The notes below the pieces were generated by a model, which saw nothing but the letters and a program-made list of their open reading frames with translations, had not been told where the DNA came from and did not search any database. Position numbers and translations under genes: made by a program. DNA of 7,406 bases from Reyranella sp. (lineage in GTDB: Bacteria > Pseudomonadota > Alphaproteobacteria > Reyranellales > Reyranellaceae): contig JAUXRT010000514.1 in assembly GCA_030681635.1 (NCBI GenBank), forward strand, positions 1 through 7,406. The letters run 5' to 3'. Numbering within the stretch: position 1 is the first letter of the stretch; each line of letters starts with the position of its first letter. Positions 6,448 through 7,406 of the stretch are shown here, one piece after another.

Positions 6448-7406
6448 GCAACGAGAAGGTCGACGTGGTGCTGGTCGGCGCCGGCATCATGAGCACCACC
6501 TTGGGCGTGTTCCTGAAGGAACTGCAGCCTCACCTCAAGCTCGAGATGATCGAGCAGATGCCAGGCGAAGCGCAGGAGAGTTCGGCTGCCTGGAACAACG
6601 CCGGCACCGGTCACGCCGCCAATTGCGAGCTCAACTACACGCCGATGCGCGCCGACGGCAGCATCGACATCGCCAAGGCGCTGGAGGTCAATGTCGAATT
6701 CGACATGTCGCGCCAATTCTGGTCGTACCTGATCAAGAAGGGCGCCATCGCCTCGCCCGACAACTTCATCCATCCCGTGCCGCACATGAGCTTCGTGATC
6801 GGCGCCGACCGCCAGGCCTTCCTCAAGAAGCGCCACGCCGCGATGAGCGCCCATCACTGCTACCACGGCATGGAATATTCCGAGGACCACAAGAAGATCG
6901 CCGAATGGGCGCCACTGATCATGGAAGGCCGCGACCCCAAGCAGCCGGTCGCCGCCACCCACATCGTGAGTGGCGCCGACGTGAACTACGGCCAGCTCAC
7001 CACCAACCTGCTGAACTATCTCAAGCGCCAGGACAATTTCACGATCCACTTCTCGCAGACGGTGACCCATCTGCACCGCCTGCCGGGCGGCGGCTGGCGC
7101 GTCGAGGTCAAGAACGAGGCCACCGGCGAGAAGCGGACGATCGATACCCACTATGTCTTCCTGGGCGCGGGCGGCGCGGCACTCACGCTGCTGCAGAAGT
7201 CGGGCATCCCCGAGGCCAAGGGCTTCGCGGGCTTCCCGGTGAGCGGCATCTGGCTGCGCTGCGGCAAGCCCGAGGTTGCCGAACGCCACGCCGCCAAGGT
7301 CTACGGCATGGCGGCGCAGGGCTCGCCGCCGATGTCGGTGACCCAGCTCGACACGCGCATCATCGACGGCATACGCTGCCTGCGGTTCGGCCCCTACCCC
7401 GGCTTC
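6444..7406 (+). CDS. mqo: Malate:quinone oxidoreductase (3' part missing)
   Basis: The frame runs from ATG 6444 to the window end without a stop, giving 321 residues of an enzyme usually about 490-550 long. Mqo is an FAD-dependent, membrane-associated enzyme that oxidises L-malate to oxaloacetate and passes electrons to quinone, replacing or backing up malate dehydrogenase in the TCA cycle. Seen: the N-terminal FAD site VGAGIMSTTLG (11-21), the Mqo signatures WNNAGTGH (50-57) and CELNYTP (61-67), SRQFWSYL (89-96), the strongly conserved PVPHMSFV (111-118), GMEYSED (142-148), EWAPLIMEGRDP (154-165), and later PPMSVTQLDTR and FGPYPGF at the window edge. AGAGGTG (6432-6438) lies 5 bases before the start, inside the end of the cupin gene, and the ATGA overlap implies coupling. 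Typical host-like GC. Confidence 0.97.
   Translation, partial: MSNEKVDVVLVGAGIMSTTLGVFLKELQPHLKLEMIEQMPGEAQESSAAWNNAGTGHAANCELNYTPMRADGSIDIAKALEVNVEFDMSRQFWSYLIKKGAIASPDNFIHPVPHMSFVIGADRQAFLKKRHAAMSAHHCYHGMEYSEDHKKIAEWAPLIMEGRDPKQPVAATHIVSGADVNYGQLTTNLLNYLKRQDNFTIHFSQTVTHLHRLPGGGWRVEVKNEATGEKRTIDTHYVFLGAGGAALTLLQKSGIPEAKGFAGFPVSGIWLRCGKPEVAERHAAKVYGMAAQGSPPMSVTQLDTRIIDGIRCLRFGPYPGF

Noticed and set aside
6387..7289. 300-residue minus-strand open frame opposite mqo
   Set aside because: It is a shadow of the mqo coding strand in GC-rich DNA; the plus frame carries unmistakable Mqo motifs.

Overview
The window looks like a high-GC proteobacterial chromosome, probably an alphaproteobacterium. 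The taxon is inferred from codon bias and gene types and was not tested. It falls into three blocks. The left block (1 to about 1570) and right block (about 5230 to 7406) are GC-rich housekeeping DNA: hand counts of sample 60-base lines give about 65-73% GC. The middle block (about 1570-5229) is clearly poorer in GC, with sample lines at 40-50%.

Left block: the 3' part of an IlvD/Edd-family dehydratase, most likely dihydroxy-acid dehydratase of branched-chain amino acid synthesis. It is followed by about 410 bases without a convincing gene but with two hairpins.

Middle block: three closely spaced plus-strand genes, all predicted redox enzymes: a kynurenine 3-monooxygenase-type flavoprotein, a small haem-oxygenase-fold protein with a full set of candidate diiron ligands, and a cytokinin-dehydrogenase-like FAD oxidase that lacks the residues expected for covalent flavin attachment and for the catalytic acid. 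Gaps are 24 and 13 bases, so they probably form one operon. Together they look like a compact horizontally acquired oxidative pathway, perhaps acting on a tryptophan/kynurenine-type or other aromatic amino acid. Substrate and product are unknown. This is the most interesting part of the window.

Right block: the 3' end of a minus-strand tRNA-Arg(CCU) faces the low-GC block. tRNA 3' ends are common integration sites, but no integrase and no att repeat were found here. Just upstream of the tRNA on the same strand is a DUF1275/YoaK-type membrane protein gene. Divergent from it across 49 bases is a small cupin gene whose stop codon overlaps the start of a malate:quinone oxidoreductase gene (mqo), which runs off the window.
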